This document shows, in pieces, positions 1 to 8,617 of a stretch of DNA of 64,000 nt. The translations under genes and the position numbers were made by a program. The stretch lies in contig NZ_AUGC01000007.1 of assembly GCF_000426825.1 (NCBI RefSeq), positions 1-64,000 of the forward strand, in the 5' to 3' direction. Within the stretch, counting starts at the first letter, position 1. Each line of letters starts with the position of its first letter. The notes below the pieces were generated by a model. That model made no database searches. It was not told where the DNA came from and saw nothing but the letters and a program-made list of their open reading frames with translations. The stretch is from Thermonema rossianum DSM 10300 (lineage in GTDB: Bacteria; Bacteroidota; Bacteroidia; Cytophagales; Thermonemataceae).

Positions 1-38
1 AGAGAGCTCTTCACGCCAAACCACAAGAAGGCAAAAGA
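1..38 (-). repeat. Half copy of the dispersed palindromic repeat (cut by window edge)
   Basis: Read on the minus strand, this stretch matches the internal part of the full repeat near 2350-2390 almost base for base, including the segments TTTGCCTTCTT and GGTTTGGCGTGAAGAG. The homology stops at about base 38, so the arm nearest the yyaL-like gene is absent and the other arm would lie outside the window. Half copies with the same retained side are seen at 2429-2475 and 18816-18870. Confidence 0.7.
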
Positions 39-111
39 AGCAAACGAAAACCAAGACTGATGCACCATTTGGCTTGTCCATACGTTTTTTTAAAAACCAT
101 TTTCCATTCTT

Positions 112-2142
112 ATGACTTCACACCCTACCCGCACACCCAATGCGCTGATACACGAAAGCAGCCCTTATTTGCGCCAACATGCCTACAACCCCGTGCAATG
201 GATGCCTTGGGGCAAGGAAGCCCTCGAGCTGGCAGAGAAACTGCAAAAACCCATCATACTGAGCATCGGCTACTCTACCTGCCATTGGTGCCATGTGATG
301 GAACGCGAATGCTTCGAAAACGAAGAGATCGCCGACCTGATGAACGCCCATTTTATCAATATCAAAGTGGACAGGGAAGAACGCCCCGACCTCGATGCCA
401 TCTACATGGATGCCGTGCAGGCGATGGGCTTGCCCGGCGGCTGGCCGCTCAATGTGTTTCTGCTGCCTGACCGCCGCCCCTTTTATGGCGGCACCTATTT
501 CCCGCCCGAAGCATGGAAGCAGCTGCTGCGCAATGTAGTGAAGGCATTCAAGACCGAACGCCAAGCCTTGGAAGAAGCCGCTGCCAAGCTGAGCAGTGCC
601 CTGCAGCAAAGTCTATCGCAGCGTTTCGGCTTGCGAAACAACGAACAGCTGCCCACCGAAGCAAGCATGCGCACAAGCCTGCACCGCCTCGAAGAAGCCT
701 TCGATAACCTGCACGGCGGCTTTTCCGGCGCACCCAAGTTTCCCACGCCCTGCGTGTATGCATTCATGCTTTATGCCGGCGTGGCACTCAAACAAAATAC
801 CTTGCTCGAGCAGGTTGAGCGCAGCCTGCAAGGCATGTACCGGGGCGGTCTCTATGACCACGTGGGCGGTGGTTTTGCCCGTTATTCGGTCGATAGTGCG
901 TGGCATGTGCCCCACTTCGAAAAAATGCTGTACGACAACGCCCAACTGTTGGGCTTGTATGCTCAAAGCTACCGCCACCGGGCTGCCACCTATAAGCAAG
1001 AAGTCGTATTCCGCACCTTCGATTTCTTGAACCGCGAACTGCTCAGCCCCGAAGGCGCCTACTACGCCGCCCTGGATGCCGACTCCGAAGGCGAAGAGGG
1101 GAAATACTATGTCTGGCACTACGAAGAAGTAAAAGACATTCTGCAGCAAGACTTCGACACCTTCACCACCCTATTTGACCTGCGCCCCGAGGGCAACTGG
1201 GAAGAAGGGAAAAACGTGCTGCGGCGCCTGCGCTTGCCCACCGATGAAACAGAAGAGCAGGCCATCCGGCACATGCTCGAACGTTTGTTGCATAAGCGCG
1301 CTTTGCGCACGCCACCCGCCCGCGACACCAAAATACTGACGGCATGGAATGCGCTCCTCATCAAGGGGCTGTGCGAAGCATACCACGCTTTTGGCAGGGA
1401 AGAATTCAAAACGGCCGCCCTGCGCATCATGCAGTTTATAGAAGAAAGGCTCATGGTGCGGCATACCCTTTACCATAGCTACCAGGAAGGCAAACCCAAG
1501 GGCGAAGGCTTGGCCGAAGACTATGCTCACACCATTGCTGCCTACATAGCCCTTTATCAAGTCACCTTCGACGAGCGCCACATACGGCAAGCCCGCCAAC
1601 TGCTTGAACAAGCGCAATCGCTTTTCCTGAACGACGAAGGGCTCTACAGCATGGCTCCACTCAACAGCAAAGACCTCATTGCCAACAAAAGCAATATATT
1701 CGACAGCGTGATGCCCTCTGAAAATGCCGTCATGGCACACAACCTCTTTTATTTGGGGCTGCTGCTCGAAAACAAAGCATGGCAACACCAAGCCCGGGGC
1801 ATGCTGGCATATGTAGGTCCTATGTTGCAAACAGAAGTGCGTTATCTGGCTCACTGGGGGCACCTGTGGCTGCACCACATCCGCCCTACAGCCGAAGTGG
1901 CCATTGTAGGGGCACAAGCGCTGCAAGCACGCGCCCGGCTGGCCAAGCACTATCTGCCCCATGTGGTGTGGATGGGCACCAATCAAGAAAAAGGCACGGA
2001 CAGCCTGTTGCCCAACCTGAAAGAAAGGGAAGCCATAGACGGGAAAACCACTTTTTATGTGTGTGTAAACAAGAGTTGCCTGCTGCCTGTACACGAGGCC
2101 GATGCCGCCTACCGGCAGCTGCAGCAGTTGTTGGAAAGGTAA
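112..2142 (+). CDS. Thioredoxin-fold DUF255 protein (YyaL / SPATA20 family)
   Basis: A 676-residue protein, the usual length for the YyaL/SPATA20 family. The N-terminal thioredoxin-like DUF255 domain (about residues 1-165) starts with the family signature NALIHESSPYLRQHAYNPVQ and carries STCHWCHVM, a CxxC redox pair. The rest looks like the alpha/alpha-barrel glycosidase-like region of the family, with GGGFARYSVD and HFEKMLYDNAQL. Known family members have no firmly established reaction; a thiol redox role is inferred from the CxxC pair. No signal peptide is visible, so it is probably cytoplasmic. It is a single gene on the plus strand. The ATG at 112 gives the family-typical N-terminus. Confidence 0.93.
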   Translation: MTSHPTRTPNALIHESSPYLRQHAYNPVQWMPWGKEALELAEKLQKPIILSIGYSTCHWCHVMERECFENEEIADLMNAHFINIKVDREERPDLDAIYMDAVQAMGLPGGWPLNVFLLPDRRPFYGGTYFPPEAWKQLLRNVVKAFKTERQALEEAAAKLSSALQQSLSQRFGLRNNEQLPTEASMRTSLHRLEEAFDNLHGGFSGAPKFPTPCVYAFMLYAGVALKQNTLLEQVERSLQGMYRGGLYDHVGGGFARYSVDSAWHVPHFEKMLYDNAQLLGLYAQSYRHRAATYKQEVVFRTFDFLNRELLSPEGAYYAALDADSEGEEGKYYVWHYEEVKDILQQDFDTFTTLFDLRPEGNWEEGKNVLRRLRLPTDETEEQAIRHMLERLLHKRALRTPPARDTKILTAWNALLIKGLCEAYHAFGREEFKTAALRIMQFIEERLMVRHTLYHSYQEGKPKGEGLAEDYAHTIAAYIALYQVTFDERHIRQARQLLEQAQSLFLNDEGLYSMAPLNSKDLIANKSNIFDSVMPSENAVMAHNLFYLGLLLENKAWQHQARGMLAYVGPMLQTEVRYLAHWGHLWLHHIRPTAEVAIVGAQALQARARLAKHYLPHVVWMGTNQEKGTDSLLPNLKEREAIDGKTTFYVCVNKSCLLPVHEADAAYRQLQQLLER

Positions 2143-2326
2143 AACAAGCGAAACCGGGCGCCACTCAAAGCGTTTTGCCTGCTTTGTTCTGTGGGCTTGG
2201 TTTCGCTTTTCTTGCTTCTTTTCTGTTTTTGTGCTTTTTGTGCTTTCCGCTCCTCCCCGTCTTTTTGTGCATCTTCTCCCCCTCCCTCTCGAGCACTTTG
2301 CCCCGCTCTTTTCGAGCATCCTCCTG
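2143..2326. other. Pyrimidine-rich intergenic tract downstream of the yyaL-like gene
   Basis: Between the stop of the yyaL-like gene and the repeat at 2327 the plus strand is strongly enriched in T and C, in TTTTCTT, CTCC and CCCTCC-type runs from about 2190 to 2320. No convincing gene, hairpin terminator or promoter is visible. The whole gap 2143-2490 therefore holds this tract and the repeat cluster. Confidence 0.5.
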
Positions 2327-2417
2327 TGTCATTCGAGCGTAAGCGAGAAATCTCTTTTGCCTTCTTATGGTTTGGCGTGAAGAGATCTCTCACTCGCTTC
2401 GCTCGTTCGAGATGACA
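2327..2417. repeat. Full palindromic repeat unit (cluster A)
   Basis: An inverted repeat bounded by TGTCAT and ATGACA. The left arm contains TTCGAGCGTAAGCGAGAAATC and the right arm its near complement (CTCGCTTCGCTCGTTCGA). About 40 bp of internal sequence includes GGTTTGGCGTGAAGAG. It lies between the convergent yyaL-like gene and potassium channel gene. The same unit recurs at 18585, 18721 and 62040. Confidence 0.85.
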
Positions 2418-2428
2418 AGAGATAAGCT

Positions 2429-2475
2429 TGGTTTGATGAGATTTCTCACTTCACTGCGTTCCGTTCGATATGACA
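2429..2475 (+). repeat. Half repeat unit (cluster A)
   Basis: Internal GGTTTGATGAGAT followed by the right arm only (TTCTCACTTCACTGCGTTCCG then ATGACA). It lies 11 bp after the full unit. The same full-plus-half arrangement recurs at 18721-18870. Confidence 0.75.
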
Positions 2476-2490
2476 AACCCGGGCTCGTGT

Positions 2491-3522
2491 TTACAGTGCA
2501 AAATGCTTCTCCTGCATATACAACTCTTCGAATTTGCGCAGGTGTTCGGGCAAGCCCAGCACTATGAATACATCTTCTTTCTGAATGGGACGGTGAGGAT
2601 CTACGTTGAATATGAACTGCCCGCCTTCGCGCAGCGCCAATACCACAGCACCGCCGGTGGCATTTCGTATGTTTAGTTCTGCCAAAGATTTGCCTATCAC
2701 GTCGGGGCGCAGCCAGTAGCCGCGCACTTCTTCCAAATCAAGATGAATGTCGCCAATGCCCGAAAGCAAATCCAAGAACTCTATCACATAAGGCTTGGTA
2801 ATAATTTGCGCCATATGGATGCCCCCGATATAGTCGGGCATGACCACCCGGTTAGCACCGGCACGGTACAGCTTGCGTTCGGAGGTCTCCTCCGATGCCC
2901 GTGCCACAATAAAAATACCAGGATTCAGCTCTCTGGCGGTCAAGGTAATAAATACATTTTCTGCATCTTTGGGCAAGGTGGTCACAATGGCAGAGGCCTG
3001 CTCGATGCGTGCCTCTTTCAAGGTTTCGTCGAGGGTGGCATCGCCTACAATGTACCCGAAGCGCACATCCTTGGCAAAGACCGGGCGGCTCACTTTGGGG
3101 TCATGCTCTATAATCACAAAATCACGCTTGGCTTTCACCAACTCTTCACATACTTTGATGCCATTGCGCCCATAACCGCACACTATCACATGATTTTTCA
3201 TCTTACGTACATTTCTGCTAATGCCGAAGTTATACAATAGTTTTTGGATTTCACCCTCAAAGAAAAACGAAGTAAGGGTCGATACGGCAAAACCGGCAAC
3301 CAAAAGGTTAAAAACAATAAAGAAGGAAGTGAATAAACGCCCCTCTTCCGACAGGGGATGCACCTCCGTATAGCCTACCGTAGAAAAAGTAATCACCGTC
3401 ATGTAGAAGGCTTCCAAGGGGGTATAGCCCTCTATGAGCTGATAAGCAATGGTGCCTACAATAAAGCTCAACAAGATGAGAACAAAAGCAATCAGCAGGC
3501 GCTTGAGACCTATTTGAAGCAT
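2491..3522 (-). CDS. Potassium channel with RCK/TrkA-N domain
   Basis: A 343-residue membrane protein. Residues 1-28 form the first transmembrane helix. A pore loop with filter T48-V-G-Y-T-E and a second helix (about 64-86) follow. A Rossmann RCK/TrkA-N domain then begins at VIVCGYGRNG, and a TrkA-C-like region closes the protein. This is the two-helix ligand-gated K+ channel layout (MthK/Kch type), so passive K+ flux gated by a nucleotide or ion is inferred. The start at 3522 is chosen because the upstream in-frame extension to 3606 has no hydrophobic or conserved content. The filter has Thr where Gly is usual (TVGYG). It follows the peptide-binding lipoprotein gene on the same strand after 95 bp. 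Confidence 0.85.
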   Translation of the reverse strand: MLQIGLKRLLIAFVLILLSFIVGTIAYQLIEGYTPLEAFYMTVITFSTVGYTEVHPLSEEGRLFTSFFIVFNLLVAGFAVSTLTSFFFEGEIQKLLYNFGISRNVRKMKNHVIVCGYGRNGIKVCEELVKAKRDFVIIEHDPKVSRPVFAKDVRFGYIVGDATLDETLKEARIEQASAIVTTLPKDAENVFITLTARELNPGIFIVARASEETSERKLYRAGANRVVMPDYIGGIHMAQIITKPYVIEFLDLLSGIGDIHLDLEEVRGYWLRPDVIGKSLAELNIRNATGGAVVLALREGGQFIFNVDPHRPIQKEDVFIVLGLPEHLRKFEELYMQEKHFAL

Positions 3523-3566
3523 GTTTGTTGGCAATTCGTAAAAATAAGGCTTGAATATAAACAAGA

Positions 3567-3589
3567 TGCCGGGCGTTTGCAACCCGGCA
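3567..3589 (-). terminator. Hairpin between the peptide-binding lipoprotein and K+ channel genes
   Basis: TGCCGGG pairs with CCCGGCA around a nine-base loop. It lies after the stop of the leftward lipoprotein gene and before the channel start. The T-run is poor, so it may be a weak terminator or an mRNA-processing hairpin. Confidence 0.4.
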
Positions 3590-3617
3590 CCTCGTGTGTC
3601 ATGCAAGTAAAAATCAC

Positions 3618-5327
3618 TTATTCCGTGCCGGCAGTTTCTGCGGCAGCTTGATTCGGGTCCACAAAATCAACCTCTTCCAGGCTGAGTATGTTCATGGGGT
3701 TCACCCGCAAGCCGGTCACATTCTTTTGTGACATACGCAAAACATCGTCGTAATAGAGAATGATGACGGGGCATTCTTCCAAAATAAGTTTTTCCATTTC
3801 GTGATAAATGGCATAACGCTTGAAATAATCTTCTGCGTTTTCTTTTACATGCATGGCTTCCACATACAGGCTGTCATATGTGGGATTGATGAAATGTGTT
3901 TTGTTGGGACCGGCAGGTGACAAATACTTGCTGTAGAACATAGCAAGGTAGTTTTCGGCATCGGGGTAGTCGGCAAGCCACGACCCACGGAACAGGTTCA
4001 CCTTGCCATTGTCCACACGTTCTTGGTGGGTAGAAAACTGTGCTGTTTCTATTTCCACTTTTACGCCTATCGACTCCCATTGCTTTTGTATGAACTCTGC
4101 AATATTGCGGTCGGTAGAATACGTAGAGAGCTTCAATTCGTATTTCTCTAAGCCCTGCCCGTTCGGGTAACCGGCTTGCTTGAGCAGCTCGCGCGCCTTG
4201 GCCGGGTCGTAGCGATAACCCTTCACCACCGAAGAGTCAAACGAAGGCATGCCCATAGGCACAATGCCTGCCACACCCGGTTTACCCAAGCCATTGCGCA
4301 GCGAATAAACCAGCTCGTCACGGTCGATGGCGTAGGCCAATGCCTGGCGAAACTCTTTTTTGAGGAAGGGGTGTTTGTCCGGGTCCACATAGTTTTCCGG
4401 ATTCATTTGGAAACCTATGTACTCGGTATTCAGGTAGTCAGCTTTTTCGATATTGAACTTCTGTGCAAACTCGGGTTTTATGTTGCCTTGCCCGTCCAGT
4501 ATTTCCTTCGCATTTTCGGGCAGGCCGGTGATGAAGTCCAGATTGCCTGCTTGGAATTCACGAAATGCCTGGTTGGGGTCTTCTATGAAGCGCACCTGTA
4601 CGGCATCGACATAAGGAATGTCTTTGCCCAACTCTTTGGCTTTCCAGTAATTGGGGTTTTTCTCAAATACCAAGCTCTCGCCTTCCTTCCACTCTTTAAA
4701 CTTGAAAGGACCGGTTCCTACCGGATGGCTGCGGAAATCGTCTTTGTAATACTCTACCGCTTCACGTGGTACTACAAAAGTATAAGGCACCGTCAATAGG
4801 TCAATAAAAGGCGGGAAGGGCTCTTTCAAGCGGATTTGCAAGGTGTAGTCATCAAGGGCAACAAAGGCAGAGTCAGAAAGTGTGCCGTTGGGGTTGGTGA
4901 GCACCTTGCCCTCAAACACCCAACGCCCGGTGCTGGCAGTGGCCGGCGACATGATTCTTTTGAACGAATACACAAAATCCGATGCTTTCACCTCACGCCC
5001 TTTCCCATCGGGGAAGCAAGGGTCGTCGTGAAAGTAAACCCCTTTCTTGATGGTAAAGGTGTAGGTTTTGCCGTCTTCGGAAATACTCCACGTATTGGCC
5101 AAAGCCGGCATGGGATGCAAGCTTTCGTCCATTTCAAAGAGGCCGTTGTAGAGCTGCGTGGTTGCCCACACGGTCGCCCGGTTGTTGGCAAAGGCGGGGT
5201 CAAGCGACTTTAAACCACCGGTTTGATTATAGCGAAAGACTTTTTTTGGCGCCCCTTCTTTGGCCGGTCCGCCACAGGCAGCCAAGAAAGTAGCCAAAAC
5301 AATAAATGATAAGATTCTACGTACCAT
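3618..5327 (-). CDS. Peptide ABC transporter substrate-binding lipoprotein (OppA/DppA family)
   Basis: A 569-residue extracytoplasmic solute-binding protein, family 5. The N-terminus is a lipoprotein signal ending in LAAC (Cys18). Family features include the start YNQTGGLKSLDPAF, the segment PVGTGPFKFKEWKEG and the C-terminal part with YDPAKARELLKQAGYP. Family members bind oligopeptides or related ligands and deliver them to a Dpp/Opp permease. No permease or ATPase gene is next to it, so its transporter partner must be elsewhere. It would be anchored in a membrane facing the periplasm. Transcription is leftward, towards the K+ channel gene. Confidence 0.92.
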   Translation of the reverse strand: MVRRILSFIVLATFLAACGGPAKEGAPKKVFRYNQTGGLKSLDPAFANNRATVWATTQLYNGLFEMDESLHPMPALANTWSISEDGKTYTFTIKKGVYFHDDPCFPDGKGREVKASDFVYSFKRIMSPATASTGRWVFEGKVLTNPNGTLSDSAFVALDDYTLQIRLKEPFPPFIDLLTVPYTFVVPREAVEYYKDDFRSHPVGTGPFKFKEWKEGESLVFEKNPNYWKAKELGKDIPYVDAVQVRFIEDPNQAFREFQAGNLDFITGLPENAKEILDGQGNIKPEFAQKFNIEKADYLNTEYIGFQMNPENYVDPDKHPFLKKEFRQALAYAIDRDELVYSLRNGLGKPGVAGIVPMGMPSFDSSVVKGYRYDPAKARELLKQAGYPNGQGLEKYELKLSTYSTDRNIAEFIQKQWESIGVKVEIETAQFSTHQERVDNGKVNLFRGSWLADYPDAENYLAMFYSKYLSPAGPNKTHFINPTYDSLYVEAMHVKENAEDYFKRYAIYHEMEKLILEECPVIILYYDDVLRMSQKNVTGLRVNPMNILSLEEVDFVDPNQAAAETAGTE

Positions 5328-5501
5328 ATTTAAGCGTTTTTTAAAGGTTTAATTGTATCTTTAATTTCAACAAAGACGTATGCTTGATAGTAAATCTGCA
5401 TATTTTATTCGTAAAAAACAACTCATTACAATGAAAATACTATTTTGCTTTTAAATGCAAGAATTTATCAGTACTTTTCGCTTATTAAAACCGGAATTTT
5501 T

Positions 5502-6296
5502 ATGGGGAAAGTTATAGCTATTGCCAATCAAAAAGGTGGCGTAGGCAAAACCACCACCGCCATCAACTTGGCTGCCAGCTTGGCGCATCTGGGGTATAAA
5601 ACACTGGTGATTGATGCCGACCCCCAAGCCAACTCCACTTCGGGACTGGGGCTGAACCCCCGCGAGGTGGAAAACAGCATCTACGAATGTATGGTTGACG
5701 GCGTGGATATTCAAAGTGCCACCGTGCCTTCTCAAATGTCTAATTTATACATTGTGCCTTCTCATATCGACTTGGTGGGTGCCGAGGTGGAAATGATCAA
5801 CCTGCCGGAGCGGGAAGTAAAAATGCGGCAAGCCATCGCCCCCATACGCGACAACTACGATTTCATCTTGATAGACTGCTCCCCTTCGCTGGGGCTTATC
5901 ACGGTCAATGCCCTTACGGCAGCTGATTCGGTAGTGGTGCCCGTACAGTGTGAATATTTTGCCTTGGAAGGGCTGGGCAAACTGCTCAATACCATCAAAA
6001 TCATTCAAACACGCCTCAATACCAATTTACAAATAGAGGGCATCTTGCTTACGATGCATGACCTGCGCATTCGCCTGTCCACACAGGTCATCGAAGACGT
6101 CAAGCAGCACTTCAAAGAGATGGTCTTCGATACCGTTATTCCACGGAATGTGCGCCTGAGCGAATCGCCCAGTTACGGCCTGCCCGTCATCATGTACGAC
6201 GCCGGCAGCAAAGGTGCTGAATCATATTTGGCGCTTGCAAAGGAAATATTAAAAAAGAATCAATTACCTTTGAAGGCGAAAAGTCCCAAAGCATAA
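5502..6296 (+). CDS. parA: Chromosome partitioning ATPase ParA (Soj)
   Basis: A 264-residue ParA-type ATPase. The deviant Walker A motif KGGVGKTTT lies at residues 10-18 in the context [14 protein letters not shown]. Family segments [23 protein letters not shown] and the Arg-rich DNA-binding end follow. It dimerises on ATP, binds nucleoid DNA and moves ParB-parS complexes. The ATG at 5502 starts at [10 protein letters not shown], as in homologues; the upstream extension to 5445 is not family-like. parB follows after 9 bp and three more envelope or lysine genes continue the cluster. No parS site was spotted in the window. Confidence 0.97.
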   Translation: MGKVIAIANQKGGVGKTTTAINLAASLAHLGYKTLVIDADPQANSTSGLGLNPREVENSIYECMVDGVDIQSATVPSQMSNLYIVPSHIDLVGAEVEMINLPEREVKMRQAIAPIRDNYDFILIDCSPSLGLITVNALTAADSVVVPVQCEYFALEGLGKLLNTIKIIQTRLNTNLQIEGILLTMHDLRIRLSTQVIEDVKQHFKEMVFDTVIPRNVRLSESPSYGLPVIMYDAGSKGAESYLALAKEILKKNQLPLKAKSPKA

Positions 6297-6305
6297 AAAG
6301 TGACG

Positions 6306-7205
6306 ATGAGCAAACGCAAAAAAGGATTAGGAAGAGGGCTGGGTGCGCTGCTTTCCGACAGCGACGCGGTACAGCAACCCACACCTTCGGCAGAAGAAAA
6401 ACAAGACAGCATACAAGAAATTCCGGTTCAATCCATTGAACCCAACCCTTTTCAACCACGCCAGGATTTTGCCCCCGAAGCCCTGCAAGAGCTGGCAGAG
6501 TCCATCAAGGTGCACGGCATCATACAACCCATCACCGTACGACGCTTAGAAGAAGGCAAGTATCAAATCATTTCGGGCGAACGCCGCTGGCAAGCCTCTC
6601 AGCTGGCGGGGCTCTCTACCATCCCCGCTTATGTGCGCACAGCCGATGACCAGCAAATGCTGGAGATGGCGCTCATTGAAAACATACAACGCCAAGACCT
6701 GAACCCCATAGAGATAGCCTTAAGCTATCAGCGCCTGATTACCGAATGCGGGCTTAAACAAGAAGAGTTGGGCGAGCGGGTCGGCAAGAAGCGTTCCACG
6801 GTAACCAACTACTTGCGTTTACTGAAGCTGCCCCCCGACATACAAGCCGGCTTGCGCGATGGCCTGCTGAACATGGGACATGCCCGCGCCCTGGTAGCGC
6901 TCGAAGACCCCGCACAGCAAATTTTTATCTATAAAAAAATTGTCACTGAAAAGCTCTCGGTGCGGCAAGTAGAGCAGCTGGTGCAAGCCGTGCAGAAAAA
7001 GAAACCAACCGGCGCCAACAAATCTCAAAAAAGCGGCGAGCTGGCGCCTGAGCTCAAGCAGCTGCAGCAACGGCTGTCTTCACACTTTGGCACCAAAATA
7101 CAAATAAAAACGGGCAAATCGCCCGATAAAGGCGAGATAAAAATACCATTCACCTCCATAGACGAGCTCAACCGCCTGCTCGAAATTCTTAACATAGAGT
7201 TGTAA
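6306..7205 (+). CDS. parB: Chromosome partitioning protein ParB
   Basis: A 299-residue ParB/Spo0J protein. It opens with the conserved KRKKGLGRGLGALL. The N-terminal CTPase/nuclease-like domain (about 40-130) has IIQPITVRR and GERRWQAS. A central helix-turn-helix region (LKQEELGERVGKKRSTVTNY) binds parS, and a C-terminal dimerisation domain follows. The GERRxR CTP-binding box reads GERRWQ, with Gln replacing the last Arg. An in-frame GTG at 6300 is possible, but ATG 6306 gives the standard N-terminus. The TAA stop overlaps the next ATG by one base, so translation is probably coupled. Confidence 0.96.
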   Translation: MSKRKKGLGRGLGALLSDSDAVQQPTPSAEEKQDSIQEIPVQSIEPNPFQPRQDFAPEALQELAESIKVHGIIQPITVRRLEEGKYQIISGERRWQASQLAGLSTIPAYVRTADDQQMLEMALIENIQRQDLNPIEIALSYQRLITECGLKQEELGERVGKKRSTVTNYLRLLKLPPDIQAGLRDGLLNMGHARALVALEDPAQQIFIYKKIVTEKLSVRQVEQLVQAVQKKKPTGANKSQKSGELAPELKQLQQRLSSHFGTKIQIKTGKSPDKGEIKIPFTSIDELNRLLEILNIEL

Positions 7206-7801
7206 TGCCCATGAGTCACCGGATAGTTGCTTTGTGTTTGTTTGCCTGCTGTTGGCAAGCCGGATGGGCACAAAACGACAGCCTGCAAACGGTTCCGCCT
7301 TCCCCGGAACCGCAGGCGCGCACGGCAGCCCCCGCGCCCTATATTGAAGACATAGGCAGCAACCCTTTTTCACCTGCCGAAGCAGCCAAACGCTCGGCTG
7401 TCTTGCCCGGCTGGGGACAGGTGTATAACAAAAAATACTGGAAGGTGCCGGTCATCTATGCAGCCTTAGGCGCCATTGCCTACGGCATTTACTGGAACAA
7501 TTCCTACTATCAGTACTACGACAACCTGTATAAGCAGGCCATCCTGAACGGGAACCCCAACCAGCTGGATTTGAACCGCACCCGCTATTTGCGCACCTTT
7601 ACGCGACGCAACAAAGAGCTGCTTATCCTGGTGGGCATTCTCACCTACGGCCTGAACATTGCCGATGCCATCGTGGATGCCCATTTGGCCGGCTTTGACT
7701 TCAGCGACGACATTAGCCTGCGGCTGTCGCCCCACATAGAACCACTACCCCACACCCATGGTATTTGGGCAAAAGGTGTTACCTTTACGTTCCGGTTTTG
7801 A
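7205..7801 (+). CDS. DUF5683 domain protein
   Basis: A 198-residue protein with a signal peptide (residues 1-22, ending GWAQ). A DUF5683 core follows with KRSAVLPGWGQVYNKKYWK, where a hydrophobic helix starts, then YAALGAIAYGIYW and a second hydrophobic stretch near ILVGILTYGLNIADAIVDAH. The family is common in Bacteroidota next to parB, and its function is unknown. The start overlaps the parB stop by one base. A membrane or outer-membrane location is inferred from the signal peptide and the aromatic C-terminus VTFTFRF. Confidence 0.88.
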   Translation: MPMSHRIVALCLFACCWQAGWAQNDSLQTVPPSPEPQARTAAPAPYIEDIGSNPFSPAEAAKRSAVLPGWGQVYNKKYWKVPVIYAALGAIAYGIYWNNSYYQYYDNLYKQAILNGNPNQLDLNRTRYLRTFTRRNKELLILVGILTYGLNIADAIVDAHLAGFDFSDDISLRLSPHIEPLPHTHGIWAKGVTFTFRF

Positions 7802-7828
7802 CCTTGTAAAACAATTTAAACAGAACAC

Positions 7829-8581
7829 ATGGCACTGAACATAGCACTGATCGGCTACGGCAAAATGGGCAAAGCCATTGAAAGTATTGCCCGCGAAAGG
7901 GGGCATCATATTACGGCCATCATTCGCCGGCAAAACCAAGAAGAACTGCAAACACTCTCGCCACAAAATACAGATGTAGCCATTGAGTTTACCACACCGG
8001 AAAGTGCTTTTGACAACATACGGCAGTGTCTGCAGCAGCAAGTGCCGGTGGTCAGTGGTTCTACCGGCTGGCTTGAACATCTGCCCGAAGTAAAACAGCT
8101 TATAGAAACTCACCGGACGCCCTTTTTCTATGCGCCCAATTTCAGCATAGGCGTCAACTTGTTTTTTCTTGTCAACCGTCTGACAGCCCGCCTCATGAGC
8201 AGCCAGCCACAGTACGAAGTGAGCATGGAAGAAGTGCATCACATTCACAAAAAAGATGCCCCCAGTGGCACCGCCATCCGTCTGGCAGAAGACCTGCTGG
8301 CCTACTATCCCCAAAAACAGGGATGGGCGCTTGCCGGTGAAGCCCAAGCCGGGCAACTGCCCATCGAAGCCAAGCGCATCGACGAAGTGCCGGGCACGCA
8401 CATTGTTCGCTACCGCTCTGCCGACGACCAAATAGAGCTCAAGCATGAAGCCTTTTCACGCCATGGCTTTGCCTATGGTGCGGTACTGGCTGCCGAGTTT
8501 TTGGCACAACAAAGTGCCGGTTTCTTTGGTATGGAACAACTACTACAAAGCCAATTGGGCATCTCTTTCCCCTCACTTTAA
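7829..8581 (+). CDS. dapB: 4-hydroxy-tetrahydrodipicolinate reductase DapB
   Basis: A 250-residue reductase of the lysine/diaminopimelate pathway, converting 4-hydroxy-tetrahydrodipicolinate to tetrahydrodipicolinate with NAD(P)H. The N-terminal nucleotide-binding motif is GYGKMGKAI. The signature EEVHHIHKKDAPSGTAIRL carries the catalytic His and the substrate-binding DAPSGTA. It lies between DUF5683 and lepB in one plus-strand run, giving a link between peptidoglycan precursor supply and envelope biogenesis. Length and start fit the family. Confidence 0.96.
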   Translation: MALNIALIGYGKMGKAIESIARERGHHITAIIRRQNQEELQTLSPQNTDVAIEFTTPESAFDNIRQCLQQQVPVVSGSTGWLEHLPEVKQLIETHRTPFFYAPNFSIGVNLFFLVNRLTARLMSSQPQYEVSMEEVHHIHKKDAPSGTAIRLAEDLLAYYPQKQGWALAGEAQAGQLPIEAKRIDEVPGTHIVRYRSADDQIELKHEAFSRHGFAYGAVLAAEFLAQQSAGFFGMEQLLQSQLGISFPSL

Positions 8582-8617
8582 AACCATTGACACAACCTTT
8601 CTCAAACAACTAAGACC

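Noticed and set aside
1171-2319. Long minus-strand reading frame opposite the yyaL-like gene (382 codons)
   Set aside because: It lies antisense to a gene with clear family motifs, and its product has no recognisable domain.
3523-3606. Longer N-terminus for the potassium channel
   Set aside because: The extra 28 residues lie over the hairpin and lack conserved or membrane features.
5328-5501. parS or replication-origin elements near parA
   Set aside because: I found no TGTTTCACGTGAAACA-like site or DnaA boxes near parA or elsewhere in the window.
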